From: Aquimarina pacifica
Lineage (GTDB): Bacteria > Bacteroidota > Bacteroidia > Flavobacteriales > Flavobacteriaceae
Direction: 5' to 3'
Length of the DNA: 64,000 nt
NCBI RefSeq assembly: GCF_000520955.1
Contig: NZ_JACC01000010.1
Location: 1-64,000, forward strand
Shown: positions 26,016-35,000 of the stretch, one piece after another
How the letters are laid out: every line of letters begins with the position of its first letter
Position numbering within the stretch: position 1 is the stretch's first letter
Made by a program: the position numbers and the translations under genes
The notes under the pieces: generated by a model
Told to the model about the DNA's origin: nothing
Seen by the model: the letters and a program-made list of their open reading frames with translations, nothing else
The model's database searches: none

Positions 26016-27953
26016 TTAAAAAGTAAGATTAAGACCTACACGAGCATTTCTACCCCTCGTATTATATCCGAATACTTCTTGGTAATCTTCGTTTGCAATA
26101 TTATTGACAGCACCAAACAAAGTAAGATTTTTAAGGAGCTGATAATTCACATAAAAATCTAAAATTCCGTAACTATCTAAGGGAACGGCTACCGGAGCAA
26201 AAGTAATAGGGTCAAAGTTAGAATCCGTGCGCTCTCCACTATATTGATAACTTAACGATGTGTATGTTTTATCACATACTTGATATCCCAAACTTGCTTG
26301 TATTACATGCTCTGGTATTCTAATATTATCCTCGAGTTTATCTATATTGGTATATGTATAATTACCGGTTATAATCAACTTATCGTCTAGAAATTTTGTT
26401 TCTACCATTGCTTCTATACCGTCTACATCAATATCCTCTGAAGAATTTGAGTTTACAAAAGTTACAGGATCGAATGTGATGAAATTTTCTGATTTCCTAT
26501 TAAAGTAAACTACACTAAGCATTGCTCTCTTTTCATGAGAAAGTTCTGCACCTACCTCTATAGTTCTACTCTCTTCTGGTTGTAGATCTGGGTTACCACT
26601 AAAAAAAGCAGTATCGTATAATTGAAACAATGAAGGAGTAATGTAGGCTGTACTATAACTAGCTAGTCCCTTGATATAATTACCCCCAAAAGTATAGGTA
26701 TAAGATGGGTTTACACTGTAGACAAAGTGGTTGCCGTAGGCACTATGCATATTCAATCGTGCTCCTGCATTTATATTCAATCCAAAATCTGAAGTATATA
26801 CGAGATTAACATACGGATCAACGATATCAAAATCTGCTTCATTATCATTGATTGTCTGCTCAAAATCAGAGGCTCCAAACGGAATACTAAATAGGTTAAA
26901 ATCACTATTAGAACCATTCACCCCAACTAGTGTATACAACCCATTCTCTAACTTATATTTATGGTATACGTCAAAAGCGAAAATCTTGCCTTCATATTGT
27001 GATGGAAATCCAGAAATGAATTCTCTTTCTAGGTTTGCAAAACTGGTAACAGCTGTAAAACTCCCCTTGTTTTCATTATAGTTAAACTCTAAAAAATTCC
27101 CTATTCGTTCTTGAGTGCTTTCGAATTGATTATCGGCATCAAAGGCTGCACCACCATCAAAATCAGACTTATATGTGTCCAAATTTCCGAAGAAATGAAA
27201 TTTAAAATTCTTATTCACTTTATACCCTACTTTGGCATATACGTTGTACTTAGAATAGGAATCACTTTCTGCTCCTTCTGCCTCTGCAGCAGATAATCCA
27301 TCAGTGAATTGATTTCCTAGACTTACCATATAGCTCACTTTATTCACTGTACCATTTACCGAAGCCAAATTAACAAACTCATTAATATCATATCCTTGAT
27401 CTTCTTGAGATTGATTGGTCCCTAAACTGGTAGAGAATTGTGCTGCTATTTCTTTTTTGCTTTCTGACGTTGTAGTTATATTAATAACTGCTGCCGCTGC
27501 ACCAGAACCATATAACGTACTCGAAGCTCCTTTTAATACCTCTATAGATTCGATCTGATTAACCGCTAATAATCTAAGATCAAAATCTCCTGCTGATGAA
27601 GAAGGGTCACTTACCGTAATCCCATCAATACGAATAACTACCTGACGATTACGCCCCCCTCGAACATATACCCCAAGTGGTTCTCCTGCAGCACTGGTAC
27701 TATTATTAATAGATACTCCCGCGACACGATTTAAAACTGTTGCTACAGACTGTCCCTGGCTACGCTCTAACTCTTCTTTACTAATTTTGGTAATTACCTT
27801 ACCACTTTGTTCTCTTTTTAACTTGAACTTAGAATCCGAAAGGACAACTTCTTCTAATTCATTAACCTTTTCATCCGACGTTACTTCCTGCGCCGAAATA
27901 ATTTGAGTTGCAAACATTGCGAATGCAGCTCCAAAAAACATTTTTTTGTTCAT
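26016..27953 (-). CDS. btuB: TonB-dependent vitamin B12 receptor
   Basis: This 645-aa outer-membrane receptor imports cobalamin with energy from TonB. It has a signal peptide (ending IISAQ) and a plug domain (about 45-170) with RVAGVSINN, YVRGGRNRQVVIRIDGI and LKGASSTLYGSGAAAAVINI. The 22-stranded barrel follows, with the C-terminal strand ending RNARVGLNLTF. The length is close to E. coli BtuB. The assignment to B12 rests on the B12 riboswitch in its leader and on the cob genes next to it, since TonB receptors alone cannot be assigned a ligand with certainty. No N-terminal carboxypeptidase-like domain of the SusC type is present. Confidence 0.9.
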   Translation of the reverse strand: MNKKMFFGAAFAMFATQIISAQEVTSDEKVNELEEVVLSDSKFKLKREQSGKVITKISKEELERSQGQSVATVLNRVAGVSINNSTSAAGEPLGVYVRGGRNRQVVIRIDGITVSDPSSSAGDFDLRLLAVNQIESIEVLKGASSTLYGSGAAAAVINITTTSESKKEIAAQFSTSLGTNQSQEDQGYDINEFVNLASVNGTVNKVSYMVSLGNQFTDGLSAAEAEGAESDSYSKYNVYAKVGYKVNKNFKFHFFGNLDTYKSDFDGGAAFDADNQFESTQERIGNFLEFNYNENKGSFTAVTSFANLEREFISGFPSQYEGKIFAFDVYHKYKLENGLYTLVGVNGSNSDFNLFSIPFGASDFEQTINDNEADFDIVDPYVNLVYTSDFGLNINAGARLNMHSAYGNHFVYSVNPSYTYTFGGNYIKGLASYSTAYITPSLFQLYDTAFFSGNPDLQPEESRTIEVGAELSHEKRAMLSVVYFNRKSENFITFDPVTFVNSNSSEDIDVDGIEAMVETKFLDDKLIITGNYTYTNIDKLEDNIRIPEHVIQASLGYQVCDKTYTSLSYQYSGERTDSNFDPITFAPVAVPLDSYGILDFYVNYQLLKNLTLFGAVNNIANEDYQEVFGYNTRGRNARVGLNLTF

Positions 27954-27984
27954 TTCCTAAATGACTTATAATTTTACAATTACC

Positions 27985-28013
27985 GGAAAAAAGTATGTAG
28001 TTTACCCATACCT
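27985..28013 (-). terminator. Riboswitch expression platform: terminator/antiterminator
   Basis: On the minus strand AGGTATG (28013-28007) can pair with CATACTT (27997-27991), followed by T-rich sequence: a rho-independent terminator. Two competing pairings overlap it: AGTTTA with TAAACT (between 28018 and 27999) and AAACTT with AAGTTT (28034-28014). Mutually exclusive folds of this kind are what a riboswitch uses to stop or allow transcription of btuB. The terminator stem is only 7 bp with one G-U pair, so the model is tentative. Confidence 0.5.
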
Positions 28014-28039
28014 AAACTTCTATCCCGAAAGTTTACTAT

Positions 28040-28300
28040 CATGAATTAAGGCAGGTCTCCTGGCTTGCGTACTGTTGTTTACCTTCCCACTTGTATTGAA
28101 TCTCTATAAAATTCTACACAAGCAGTGGTTTAAAAGAATTAACAACAATCACCTCCTACAATTATGTGTAATTACACACTAACATTGATTTGGCAAAGCA
28201 TACAGTTGCGGGAACAGCTCAGGATTTATCAATTCAGAATTGAGGATTCTTAACTAATTTACCTGATTCCCTTTTAATTATCAATGCTGAGAACAGCATT
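28040..28300 (-). ncRNA. Cobalamin riboswitch
   Basis: Read on the minus strand, the hallmarks are in the right order. An outer hairpin CAGCATT-type stem lies at about 28282-28299. GGGAATCAGGTAAATTAG follows (28271-28253), matching the GGGAA-N3-GGT-NAA core. Then comes CCCGCAACTGT near 28212-28203, and the perfect B12 box AGCCAGGAGACCTGCC at 28065-28050. The element lies 97 bp ahead of btuB. In this class, adenosylcobalamin binding lowers expression, so btuB should be repressed when B12 is plentiful. The divergent cob operon on the plus strand is not covered by it. The limits are approximate. Confidence 0.93.
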
Positions 28301-28379
28301 TCAAAACCAAAATTCTGCGCGAATGTATTATATTTTACCGAATTTGAGATTACTTTAACGAATAAATAATTTATACTCC

Positions 28380-28387
28380 TAACTTTG
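28380..28387 (+). promoter_or_regulatory. Candidate -7 element of the cob operon
   Basis: TAACTTTG matches TAnnTTTG and lies 72 bp ahead of the chosen cobU start. No -33 TTTG is at standard spacing. If used, the cob operon has its own constitutive-type promoter, separate from the riboswitch-controlled btuB transcript. Confidence 0.4.
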
Positions 28388-28458
28388 CTTTTTTTAACCT
28401 ATGTGCCATGAGCTTTTTAGGTTCATACAACAAAGAAAGTATCAAAAAATCATTTCGA

Positions 28459-28971
28459 ATGATATATTACATTACTGGGGGCGAACGATCAGGCAAAAGT
28501 AGTTTTGCCCAAAACCTTGCACTACAACTTACCGACAGCCCAATTTATCTTGCTACATCCCGAGTCTGGGATCAGGACCATAGAGAACGTATTAATAGGC
28601 ATATTGATGATCGTGATCAACGCTGGACCTCTATTGAGGAGGAAAAAGAGCTTTCAACAGTTATTAAACCATCAGACATAGTCGTTATTGATTGTGTAAC
28701 CCTATGGTTGACTAATTTTTTCGTCGACACAAAAAATGATGTAACATTATCCTTAAAACAAGCTAAAGAAGAATTTGATAAACTACTAAAAATAAAAGCG
28801 ACTATTATTATTATATCTAACGAAATAGGTATGGGAGTACATGCAACTACAGAAGTAGGAAGAAAATTCACAGAATTACAAGGTTGGATGAATCAATATA
28901 TAGCCAAACACGCTGATAAAGCGACCCTCATGATTTCGGGAATCCCCGTAGAAATAAAAAATAAAAAATGA
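28459..28971 (+). CDS. cobU: Adenosylcobinamide kinase / guanylyltransferase
   Basis: This 170-aa bifunctional enzyme phosphorylates adenosylcobinamide and then transfers GMP to give adenosylcobinamide-GDP in the nucleotide-loop pathway. It has the P-loop GGERSGKSSF near the N-terminus, the RxxHxxxR region RINRHIDDRDQRW that carries the guanylylated His, and VVIDCVTLWLTN. The start at 28459 (MIYYITGGERSGKS) gives the usual family length; an upstream in-frame ATG at 28408 would add 17 residues not seen in the family. Its last bases overlap cobT by 4 bp (ATGA), indicating translational coupling. Confidence 0.94.
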   Translation: MIYYITGGERSGKSSFAQNLALQLTDSPIYLATSRVWDQDHRERINRHIDDRDQRWTSIEEEKELSTVIKPSDIVVIDCVTLWLTNFFVDTKNDVTLSLKQAKEEFDKLLKIKATIIIISNEIGMGVHATTEVGRKFTELQGWMNQYIAKHADKATLMISGIPVEIKNKK

Positions 28972-30017
28972 GCCAGATACACTTTGATATACAATCTATT
29001 TTAGACATCTCTTTAGAACAAAAAATACAATCTAAAATAGATAACAAAACAAAGCCCTTGGGAGCATTGGGTATTCTTGAAAAACTAGCATTACAGATAG
29101 GAATGATTCAGGGCACACACCAACCATACTTATCAAATCCTACGATTCTTGTTTTTGCCGGAGATCATGGCATTTCAAAAGAAGGAGTCGTTAACCCATA
29201 TCCCCAAGAAGTAACCGCACAAATGGTGTACAACTTTTTGAATGAAGGTGCTGCTATTAATGTGTTTTGTAAACAAAATGACATTGAACTCAAAGTAATA
29301 GACGCGGGAGTACATCATATTTTTGGTGGGGTTTCTGGGCTTATCAATGCAAAAATTGACATGGGTACCAAAAACTATCAATATGAACCTGCAATGTCTA
29401 TTGAGCAGTGTATTGATGCTATTAACAAAGGCGCAGAAATTGTTTCTAATACTCAAGCTAATGAGTGTAATTGTATTGGTTTTGGCGAAATGGGCATTGG
29501 TAATACCTCTGCAGCTTCACTACTAATGGCATACACAACAAAATTAGACATTGCTGATTGCGTTGGAGCAGGAACAGGATTACCTGATAAAGACATTTTA
29601 CGAAAAAGAGAGATTCTAGAAACCGTCTTTAAAAAATACCATCCGACCTCAACAATAGAAGCACTTGCTATTTTTGGAGGATTTGAGATTGCCATGATCA
29701 CTGGTGGGATTCTAAAAGCTGCAGAAAATAAAATGACAATTCTCATTGATGGCTTTATTGTTACTGCCGCGCTATTAATAGCCCATAAAATCAATAAAAA
29801 CGTACTGGATTATTGTATTTTTGCTCATACGTCTGGTGAACAAGGACATCAAAAGATGTTAGATTTCTTAGGTCAAAAGCCAATAGTTGACCTGGACATG
29901 CGATTAGGCGAAGGTACAGGTGCGGCAATTGTATATCCTATCCTACAATCCTCTGTCGCTTTCCTGAATACTATGGCTAGTTTTGAGGAGGCAGAAATTT
30001 CTAAAAATGACCACTAA
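28968..30017 (+). CDS. cobT: Nicotinate-nucleotide:dimethylbenzimidazole phosphoribosyltransferase
   Basis: This 349-aa enzyme makes alpha-ribazole phosphate from dimethylbenzimidazole (or another lower base) and nicotinate mononucleotide, supplying the lower ligand of B12. Recognisable blocks are TKPLGALGILEKLALQIG, VFAGDHGI, GEMGIGNTSAASLL, GAGTGLPD and the C-terminal LDMRLGEGTGAAI with the catalytic Glu. The length matches the family. It overlaps cobU by 4 bp, and a small membrane-protein gene follows after 6 bp. No genes for dimethylbenzimidazole synthesis are in the window, so the base must come from elsewhere. Confidence 0.96.
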   Translation: MSQIHFDIQSILDISLEQKIQSKIDNKTKPLGALGILEKLALQIGMIQGTHQPYLSNPTILVFAGDHGISKEGVVNPYPQEVTAQMVYNFLNEGAAINVFCKQNDIELKVIDAGVHHIFGGVSGLINAKIDMGTKNYQYEPAMSIEQCIDAINKGAEIVSNTQANECNCIGFGEMGIGNTSAASLLMAYTTKLDIADCVGAGTGLPDKDILRKREILETVFKKYHPTSTIEALAIFGGFEIAMITGGILKAAENKMTILIDGFIVTAALLIAHKINKNVLDYCIFAHTSGEQGHQKMLDFLGQKPIVDLDMRLGEGTGAAIVYPILQSSVAFLNTMASFEEAEISKNDH

Positions 30018-30023
30018 AGTATT

Positions 30024-30419
30024 ATGAACAAGGCAGTGTTATCATTACTTATATCTTTGGCTGGGATATTTCTGGTCTACAGAGGGAATCTTTTTTTATA
30101 TCAATTAGCTATCGAATCATTACCCATTCAAGACATACAAAATCAATCGTATGTAAATACTTCTATAGATATTATGGCTTTTGGCAAAACATATAGAATA
30201 GGAACGCTTTGTATAGGTTTACTAGCACTCTATCTCGGAGTGATTGCATATCTAAAAAAAAGTAAAATGGGTAAGGCTGCAATATTCATTTCTTTACTAT
30301 TGATTATCTTGGCTTTTATTCCTTTATGGAAATATAGGTATGAGATTGATTCATCACATATCGAGGCCATCAAAAACAGCGAAAGAATTTTACCTCATCT
30401 AAAACCAATAACTACTTAA
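30024..30419 (+). CDS. Small membrane protein inside the cob operon
   Basis: This 131-aa protein is predicted to have three membrane helices: about 5-25 (LSLLISLAGIFLVYRG), 58-76 (LCIGLLALYLGVIAYL) and 84-103 (AAIFISLLLIILAFIPLW). A hydrophilic loop lies between the first two and a polar tail at the end. It starts 6 bp after cobT and ends 8 bp before cobS, so it is surely co-transcribed. I do not recognise a family. CobS is itself a membrane enzyme, so a partner or assembly role for the lower-ligand pathway is possible, but that is inference from position only. Confidence 0.75.
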   Translation: MNKAVLSLLISLAGIFLVYRGNLFLYQLAIESLPIQDIQNQSYVNTSIDIMAFGKTYRIGTLCIGLLALYLGVIAYLKKSKMGKAAIFISLLLIILAFIPLWKYRYEIDSSHIEAIKNSERILPHLKPITT

Positions 30420-30427
30420 AAAAGCTT

Positions 30428-31192
30428 ATGAAAAAAGAGGTTCATATATTCTTTACAGCTTTAATGTTTTTTACCCGTATTCCGTGCCCAAAATGGGTAG
30501 ATCATGATCCTATTTATCTACAGAAAAGTTCTAAATATTTTTCACTAGTGGGGATTATCGTTGGAAGCATTGGCGCGCTATTTTTTTATGCAACTCATTT
30601 TCTTTTCTCTCTAGAAATTGCCCTTTTAATATCGATGGTATCAACAGTCTATGTTACGGGTGCTTTTCATGAGGATGGATTTGCTGATGTTTGCGATGGT
30701 TTTGGGGGTGGCTGGACCAAAGACAAGATCTTACTCATCATGAAAGACTCAAGGTTAGGAACGTATGGCACCATAGGCCTCCTTCTTCTCCTTGCTATGA
30801 AGTTTACCTCTTTGCGAGAATTTGAGATTTTATATATGCCTTTGATTATCATTGCCGGTCATAGTAGCAGTCGATTTATTGCAACTACCCTTATTTTTAC
30901 ACATCCATATGTGCGAGATACTGATGATAGTAAAGCAAAACCGGCGGCAAAAAGTATGAGCATATCTATGTTATTAATAAGTGGGTTAATAGGACTTGCT
31001 CCTTTATTACTTTTTAAAAATCCATTAGTATATCTTACCTTACTCCCGATGTATGTATCAAAACTTTTTTTGGCAGCAAAATTCAAAAAATGGATTGGTG
31101 GGCAAACAGGGGATTGTGCAGGTGCTGTGCAACAGCTAAGCGAAGTAATCTTTTATCTTAGTCTATTGGCGTTATGGAAATATATTTGGTAA
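30428..31192 (+). CDS. cobS: Adenosylcobinamide-GDP ribazoletransferase
   Basis: This 254-aa integral membrane enzyme joins adenosylcobinamide-GDP with alpha-ribazole (phosphate), the step that forms the cobalamin nucleotide loop. Signature features are FFTRIPCP at the start, the acidic motif GAFHEDGFADVCDGFGGG for magnesium binding, MKDSRLGTYG, and GGQTGDCAGAVQQLSE near the end, with about six to seven membrane helices. The length is typical. Its 3' end overlaps cobC by 19 bp, so the two are translationally linked. Confidence 0.96.
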   Translation: MKKEVHIFFTALMFFTRIPCPKWVDHDPIYLQKSSKYFSLVGIIVGSIGALFFYATHFLFSLEIALLISMVSTVYVTGAFHEDGFADVCDGFGGGWTKDKILLIMKDSRLGTYGTIGLLLLLAMKFTSLREFEILYMPLIIIAGHSSSRFIATTLIFTHPYVRDTDDSKAKPAAKSMSISMLLISGLIGLAPLLLFKNPLVYLTLLPMYVSKLFLAAKFKKWIGGQTGDCAGAVQQLSEVIFYLSLLALWKYIW

Positions 31193-31713
31193 GGCATACT
31201 ACTCCTAATATCGAAAAAGGAATTTGTTACGGACAAAGTGATATAGGAGTTACTGAGACTTTTGAGAAAGAAGTAGAAAAAATTCATTCTCAAATCCCAA
31301 TACATGATATTTCTAAAGTATACAGTAGCCCGTTGCAACGTTGTAAACTATTAGCCAAAACATTTAATCACACTACCTTTTTCGACGATCGACTAAAAGA
31401 ACTCAACTTTGGTGATTGGGAGTTAATGGCATGGGATGATATCAATCCTTCAGAAATCAACCCATGGATGAATGATTTTGTACACACACCAACCACGAAT
31501 GGCGAATCCTATATAATACTCCAAAATAGAATATTAGCATTTTTTAATGAATTGGAGCACTCTTCAAAAGAAAAAATTGTTATTGTAACCCATGCTGGCC
31601 CAATGCGAGCATTGCTTTCTTACATTCGAAAAATTGACCTCAAAGATTCTTTTAGTATCCATATCACATATGGCGATGTGATCCCTATTTATGACACCTT
31701 AAAACTACTATAA
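31174..31713 (+). CDS. cobC: Alpha-ribazole phosphatase (histidine phosphatase family)
   Basis: This 179-aa protein of the phosphoglycerate-mutase-like family removes the phosphate from alpha-ribazole phosphate or adenosylcobalamin phosphate. It has the catalytic YLVRHTTP (phospho-His), SSPLQRC, a Glu-containing ELNFGDWE and the second His in VTHAGPMR. The start within the end of cobS and the operon place support CobC rather than a general phosphatase. No clear terminator follows; only an AT hairpin lies about 130 bp on. Confidence 0.92.
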   Translation: MEIYLVRHTTPNIEKGICYGQSDIGVTETFEKEVEKIHSQIPIHDISKVYSSPLQRCKLLAKTFNHTTFFDDRLKELNFGDWELMAWDDINPSEINPWMNDFVHTPTTNGESYIILQNRILAFFNELEHSSKEKIVIVTHAGPMRALLSYIRKIDLKDSFSIHITYGDVIPIYDTLKLL

Positions 31714-32030
31714 AAGCTTCCGATTTATGTTGTTTCTAACAATATCACCATAGCAACAACAGTATAAAATCAATTAAAACAGTCCTTTTTATTGCATTTG
31801 GGACATCGTCTCTAAATTATAATTTCTGAATTCTGGGTAAAACTCTGTTTTATTTTTTTCAACGAAAAATAAAACAAATTAACAACAGGCTTTTTAAAAC
31901 CTAACAGTGTCATTTTTTATCAAAAAAAAATATTTTTTCTTAATAAAGTAAATACCTTTAAAATAAACACAACTTTTAATGATAAATTATTAATTTGGAA
32001 TACACAATTAAACTCATATATCAATCACAC
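31714..32030. other. Gap between cobC and xylanase genes
   Basis: This is an AT-rich gap. A perfect 12-bp stem made mainly of A and T, TGTTTTATTTTT (31846-31857) with its partner (31865-31876), has a 7-nt loop and lies 130 bp after cobC. No T-run follows on the plus strand, so a terminator role is uncertain. No TAnnTTTG promoter for the xylanase gene was found. Confidence 0.4.
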
Positions 32031-35000
32031 ATGAAAACTTTAAAATTTCTTTTTTTTCTTTTCGTATTAACCAACGTAACTGCCCAAATTCCAACTGGTG
32101 GCAGTGAATTAATTATTTCTTCAGTCGCTGATTATGGCTTTTATGGATCAGACTTTGGGTACAAAACAGACATTAGTGCAACACCTCTTCCTTTTGATGA
32201 AGCAGCAGAAATCACAGTCACCACGGCACCTACGAATCCCTGGGAAATTGCAGTAACATTTAGTCCACAGAGCGGCTACGACACAGGAGATGTCCTTCTT
32301 ATGGCTTTTTATGCAAGAACCACAGAATCCTCTCTAGGAACCGGTACAGGCGAACTAAGAGCGGTCGTCGAAGAAAACACGGTTTACACAAGCGATCTTG
32401 GTCAGAATGTAACCATTGGTTCAGATTGGCAATTGTACTATTTGCCATTTGTTTCTGGTCAAACATTATCGGCATCACAAATTAATATGGCACTACAGTC
32501 AGGGTTTCCAGAACAGGTTGTAGAAATTGCACAAGTTCGTCTTATTAATTATGAAAACACATTGACTATTGACGATCTTCTAGACACCAATAATCAAATC
32601 CCTGAGGGAGGTACCGATCTCATTTCTTCTTCTATAAATGATTATGGTTTTTATGGAGAGGTATATGGATATGTAAATAATGTCACTATAACCAATCCTC
32701 CTTTTACTGAGGCTGCAGAGATTACCGTTACTGAACAACCTACTAACCCTTGGGAAATTGCAGTAACATTTAATGCCGAAGAAGGATATACAGCCGGCGA
32801 TGTAATGCTAATGACATTTTATGCTAAAGCGACAGCCTCTTCTGATGATTCAGGAAAAGGGTTAGTTACAGCAGTAATTCAGGAAAATACAGTATACACT
32901 AGTGACCTTTCTAAAAATTTGGACATTGAAACTGATTGGAAAGCTTTCTACCTACCTTTTGAAGCTAGTCAAACCCTAGAAGCCTCTCAAATTAATATAT
33001 CATTGCAACTTGGACACCTTGCCCAAATAGTAGAAATTTCTGAAGTGCGTCTAATTAATTATAAAGATTCGTTAGCTCTTGAGGATTTACCAGATTCTGA
33101 AGCTATAGACGAAGAAGATGGAGAGCTAATTTCATCTGAAATTACAGATTATGGCTTTTATGGAGATGACTATGGATATAGAACAAATATTGAAATCGAA
33201 GGGCAACCTTTTACAGAAGGTGTAGAACTTACCGTTACTTCGCAACCTGATAGCCCTTGGGGTATTGCATTGACATTCCCTGCGCAGGAAGGATTTAAGA
33301 CGGGAGATGTAATGCTTATGTCTTTTTATGCAAGAACGACACGGTCTTCTCTAGAAAGTGGAGAAGGGTTTCTAAGAGCAATTGTTGAGGAAAATACTAT
33401 ATATACGAGTTCTCTCGGCCGCGATTATAGTATCAGCGATGAATGGAAACTATACAACCTTCCTTTTGTTGCAAATCAAACTTTAGAGGCTTCGCAAATA
33501 AATATAGGGCTACAAATAGGATATCCAGAACAAGTGCTAGAAGTAGCACAAGTACGTCTAACAAATTATAAAGATACCATTGAGGTAGAGGAACTTCCTT
33601 TAACCGAAGTAACCTATGTTGGTAGAGAAGATGATGCAGCATGGCGTGCAGAAGCAGATCAAAGAATCGAACAATATAGAAAAGGAAATATGGCAATCTC
33701 AATTGTTAATCAACACCAAATTCCTTTGTCGGGTGCTAATGTAAAAGTGACCATGAAATCACATCACTTTGGTTTTGGTACCGCTGTAGATGGGGCAACC
33801 TATTTGAGTAATAGTAGATATCGAGATAGCATAAGTTCTCTTTTTAATACCGTCGTTTTAGAAAATAATTTAAAATGGGAATTATGGGCCGATGATACTC
33901 AGAAAGATATTACTAATCAAACAATACAAGCGTTTAATGATCTTGGTATTCCTGTAAGAGGACATGTGCTTGTTTGGCCTTCATTTAGATACAACCCAAG
34001 TTTTGTAGAAGACTATGCGAATGACCCTGAGGGATTAAGAACGTTAATCAATACACACGTCACCGATATAGCAAGTACGTATGAGGGCAAATTATTAGAC
34101 TGGGATGTTATCAATGAAACTTTTAACAATACCGAGTTTATGGATATTCTCGGATATGATGAAATGGCCAAGTGGTTTCATTTGGCAAGAGAAAATGACA
34201 CCATTGCCAAAATGTACATGAATGATTTTGGTATTTTAGGTAGTGGTGGTATTAATACAAGACACCAAGATCATTATTATGAAACGATACAAAGAATAGA
34301 GGCAGATGGAGCACAGATTGACGGTATTGGTATGCAAAGCCACTTTGGAGCCCTATTAACAGCTCCTGTGCGACTATATAGTATACTTGAACGCTATAGT
34401 GAATTGAATAAAGAAATAAAAATTACTGAATTTGACATTGCTATTAATCAAAGAGATGTTCAGGCAGACTACACCCGTGATTTTATGACAATGGTCTTTA
34501 GCCATCCTAGCGTTTCTTCCTTTTTAATGTGGGGATTTTGGACCGGAAGACATTGGCAACCCGATGCCGCAATGTTTGATCTAGAATGGAATGCAAGACC
34601 AAATTATGAAGCATATCGCTCTTTGGTTTTCGAAAAATGGTGGACTCCCGAAACTATTTACAGTTCTGATACAGGCACAAAAGAAATCAATGGATTTCTG
34701 GGAACATACGAAGTTGAGATCGAATATAACGGCAAAGTCACCACACAAACCATTGCAATAGATGAAGCAGGAACAACCAAAGATATTGTAATAGAAATAG
34801 AAACAGAATCTTTTGTTCCTGAGGCTAATAAAACCTATTATATTACCAACCCACATTATGATGTTTATTTGGGATCATATGGTGGTGAAGCGCCATTTGC
34901 GTCTTCCATCCTTAGAAACGTAGCAGCTGTAAAATGGAAAATTACCCCATCAGATAATGAAGAATATTATTATTTGGATTGTGTTGGTGGTAGAAGAAAA

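Noticed and set aside
28408-28458. Upstream ATG for cobU at 28408
   Set aside because: The extra 17 residues precede the family's usual MIYYITGG start. The P-loop spacing fits the ATG at 28459.
31995-32030. TTG start for the xylanase
   Set aside because: It would put 12 residues before a normal signal peptide; the ATG at 32031 opens the signal peptide directly.
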